DNA from: Lapidilactobacillus achengensis
Lineage (GTDB): Bacteria; Bacillota; Bacilli; Lactobacillales; Lactobacillaceae
Length of the DNA stretch: 64,000 nucleotides
Assembly (NCBI RefSeq): GCF_003946655.1
Contig: NZ_RHOV01000001.1
Location: 124,001 to 188,000, forward strand
Direction: 5' to 3'
Every line of letters starts with the position of its first letter. Positions within the stretch are counted from its first letter, which is position 1. This document shows positions 62,775-64,000 of the stretch, piece after piece. A program made the translations under genes and the position numbers. The notes below the pieces were generated by a model. That model was not told the DNA's origin. It ran no database searches and saw only the letters and a program-made list of their open reading frames with translations.

Positions 62775-63442
62775 GAAATTCGGGGTGAGCTCGCTGTGGG
62801 CGTCACTTTGAGCTTTTCGGAAGGGCACCGAAAAGCTCAAAGCTGAGCCTTGGCCTAAGCGGCAGAGCCGCTAAGGCCAATTTCACGGCGATCTCACCCC
62901 GAATTTCTCCGCTCCAGCTGCTCAACGTTATAGCAGTCGTTTGAGCACTCACGCCAATTGGGCGAGCTATCGTCAATTGATGGGGAACCACGCAGATGAC
63001 GGCCTTGGTTAGTGGTTACAAGTTATAAATTGGTGACACCAGTACAATCTGTCTGATTAACAAACCAGTTCTTGTTGAATCAGCTGAATCGGTCGATTGC
63101 GAACTCAAACCCGCTTTTGTAGTGAGATAAAGTTGTCGACACTATCCAAAATATACCGACCTACTAATCCAAATCCGTTGGCATTGCCGTACCAACCCAA
63201 AAGAAGGCGATTGTTTGACCTCTTACTTGCAAAAGCACTTCGTCAAATCCTTTGCCTCGATTGCAGATAGGCTCAATTCTGCCCAGCAACCGCCTCAGGA
63301 CGTGTGGCTCAGCGGTGAGATTATTCTTAGCGATTTATCGCTTAGAATAAGGCCTGATTTTGAGACAAGCCGCCGGGCTTGCGGATTGGCTCAAAACAGT
63401 GCCCACCGCGTTCCAGCCACAACAAACGTCCTGAGGCGGTTG
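62775..63442. repeat. Composite structured repeat R5 (module A, core, module B)
   Basis: 668-bp composite between yqeY and phoH, both on the minus strand. Module A (62775-62907) has second arm TTGGCCTAAGCGGC with GCCGCTAAGGCCAA, different from R1 but still paired. Core 379 bp. Module B (63287-63442) is nearly identical to those of R1 and R4. The gap 62668-63769 has no gene. Confidence 0.9.
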
Positions 63443-63529
63443 CGTCCACATCCAAACCCAGCGAACTAAATCGCAGGCCAGAATGCAGTAACAATCTGTC
63501 CAGACAAGCGCTTATTAACTTTTGGGGTC

Positions 63530-63563
63530 AAAAACGGCACTCGCTTTTTGGCCGAGTGCCGTT
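63530..63563 (-). terminator. Intrinsic terminator downstream of yqeY
   Basis: Minus strand AACGGCACTCG, loop, CGAGTGCCGTT, followed by TTT. The stretch 63564-63769 shows nothing I can name. Confidence 0.75.
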
Positions 63564-63769
63564 GCCATGATCATTATTTAGTGGGACTAAAATTTCAAGC
63601 GTTCCAATGTCGCTAGGCAGTTAAACAATGCGTTGGCAGCCGAACTGTGGAAGTCATTGGACGTTTAGCGCCGTCTTGGCCGCCAGCGACGGGCAAACGA
63701 GCGCGATCAGTACTGATACTCTCAGCCGACAAGGAACGCTCCTGCGGCCTTACCAGGCGCTTGAACGCG

Positions 63770-64000
63770 TTACTTCGTTAAGGCTGCTTTGACGAGTTGG
63801 TTGACTTTGCCGCCATCGGCCCGTCCCTTGACTTTGGGCATCAGGGCCTTCATCACTGCCCCCATGTCCTTCATGGAGGTTGCGCCGGTTTCGTCGATCG
63901 CGGCGCTGACGGCTTCACCTAACTCGGCATCGCTCAAAGGCGCGGGTAGATAGGTTTGGACAATGGCGATTTCCGCTTTGGTTTCGGCGGCCAAATCGTC
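63770..64000 (-). CDS. yqeY: GatB/YqeY domain protein, C-terminal part
   Basis: About the last 76 residues of a YqeY protein; the N-terminus is beyond base 64000. The visible sequence IVQTYLPAPLSDAELGEAV, then GATSMKDMGAVMKALMPKVKG and ADGGKVNQLVKAAL, is the C-terminal tail domain shared with GatB/GatE. YqeY may act on tRNA or amidation; the exact role is unsettled. It precedes phoH, as in many Firmicutes, and an rpsU gene would be expected just outside the window. Confidence 0.9.
   Translation of the reverse strand, partial: DDLAAETKAEIAIVQTYLPAPLSDAELGEAVSAAIDETGATSMKDMGAVMKALMPKVKGRADGGKVNQLVKAALTK

Noticed and set aside
22275-63442. Composite repeats as insertion sequences
   Set aside because: No transposase or remnant is visible in any copy, and the termini of a composite are different sequences, so classical IS terminal repeats are absent.
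1-64000. tRNA or rRNA genes
   Set aside because: I found no T-loop GGTTCGAATC-type sequences with a matching acceptor stem and no rRNA-like stretches on either strand by reading.

Overview
The window looks like a chromosomal segment of a low-branching Firmicute of the Lactobacillaceae, with roughly half G+C by eye. The evidence is the mevalonate route to isoprenoids, a rexA/rexB-type AddAB, a C69 dipeptidase, YhgE/Pip, the DUF2200 and LBP_cg2779-like small genes, and the Gram-positive macro-operon yqeY-phoH-ybeY-dgkA-cdd-era-recO-glyQS-dnaG-rpoD-trmK-nif3. I do not assign a genus. I see no tRNA, rRNA, CRISPR array, transposase or prophage gene.

Layout. 1-13.5 kb (minus strand): genome maintenance, with nth (cut by the window edge), dnaD, asnS, ypmB-like, dinG and the overlapping pair addA/addB. 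13.8-18.4 kb (plus): mvk, mvaD, mvaK2 and fni, making isopentenyl and dimethylallyl diphosphate from mevalonate, closed by a strong terminator. 18.6-22.1 kb (minus): an RNA methyltransferase coupled to an orphan MacB/FtsX-like membrane protein, and a predicted methyltransferase. 23.2-29.9 kb: small accessory and housekeeping genes, including a threonine-synthase-like protein that has lost its PLP lysine. 30.6-38.2 kb (minus): an operon with pepT followed by aroE, aroF, aroB, aroC, aroA and aroK (most of the route to chorismate; aroD, tyrA and pheA are absent here). 38.4-50.2 kb (minus): nif3, trmK, an ABC-F protein behind a leader peptide and attenuator-like hairpins, a TetR/YhgE pair, rpoD and dnaG. 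51.2-64 kb: a double GNAT protein, glyQS under a T-box, an ABC exporter, an MmcQ/YjbR-like protein, and recO-era-cdd-dgkA-ybeY-phoH-yqeY.

The most unusual content lies between the genes. Nearly every large intergenic gap (about 22.3, 26.4, 30, 40.2, 43.1, 50.4, 55.8 and 62.8 kb) holds members of a family of structured repeats. The basic module is 133-157 bp and folds as a three-way junction: a long outer stem and two inner hairpins. Three composites are 666-668 bp long, with two modules flanking a 375-379-bp core that has diverged in sequence but not in length. Outer stems come in several unrelated sequences (called here A, B, B' and D), while inner arms covary and keep a mismatch at the same place. 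A second family (type C, about 115 bp) is dispersed, tandemly duplicated once, and once nested inside a module. No gene explains them. They are the best candidate here for an undescribed system, either mobilised in trans or acting as structured RNA.

Start codons were chosen by Shine-Dalgarno position, so several genes are shorter than the longest open frame. TTG starts are frequent (mvk, rsmF-like, recO, phoH).
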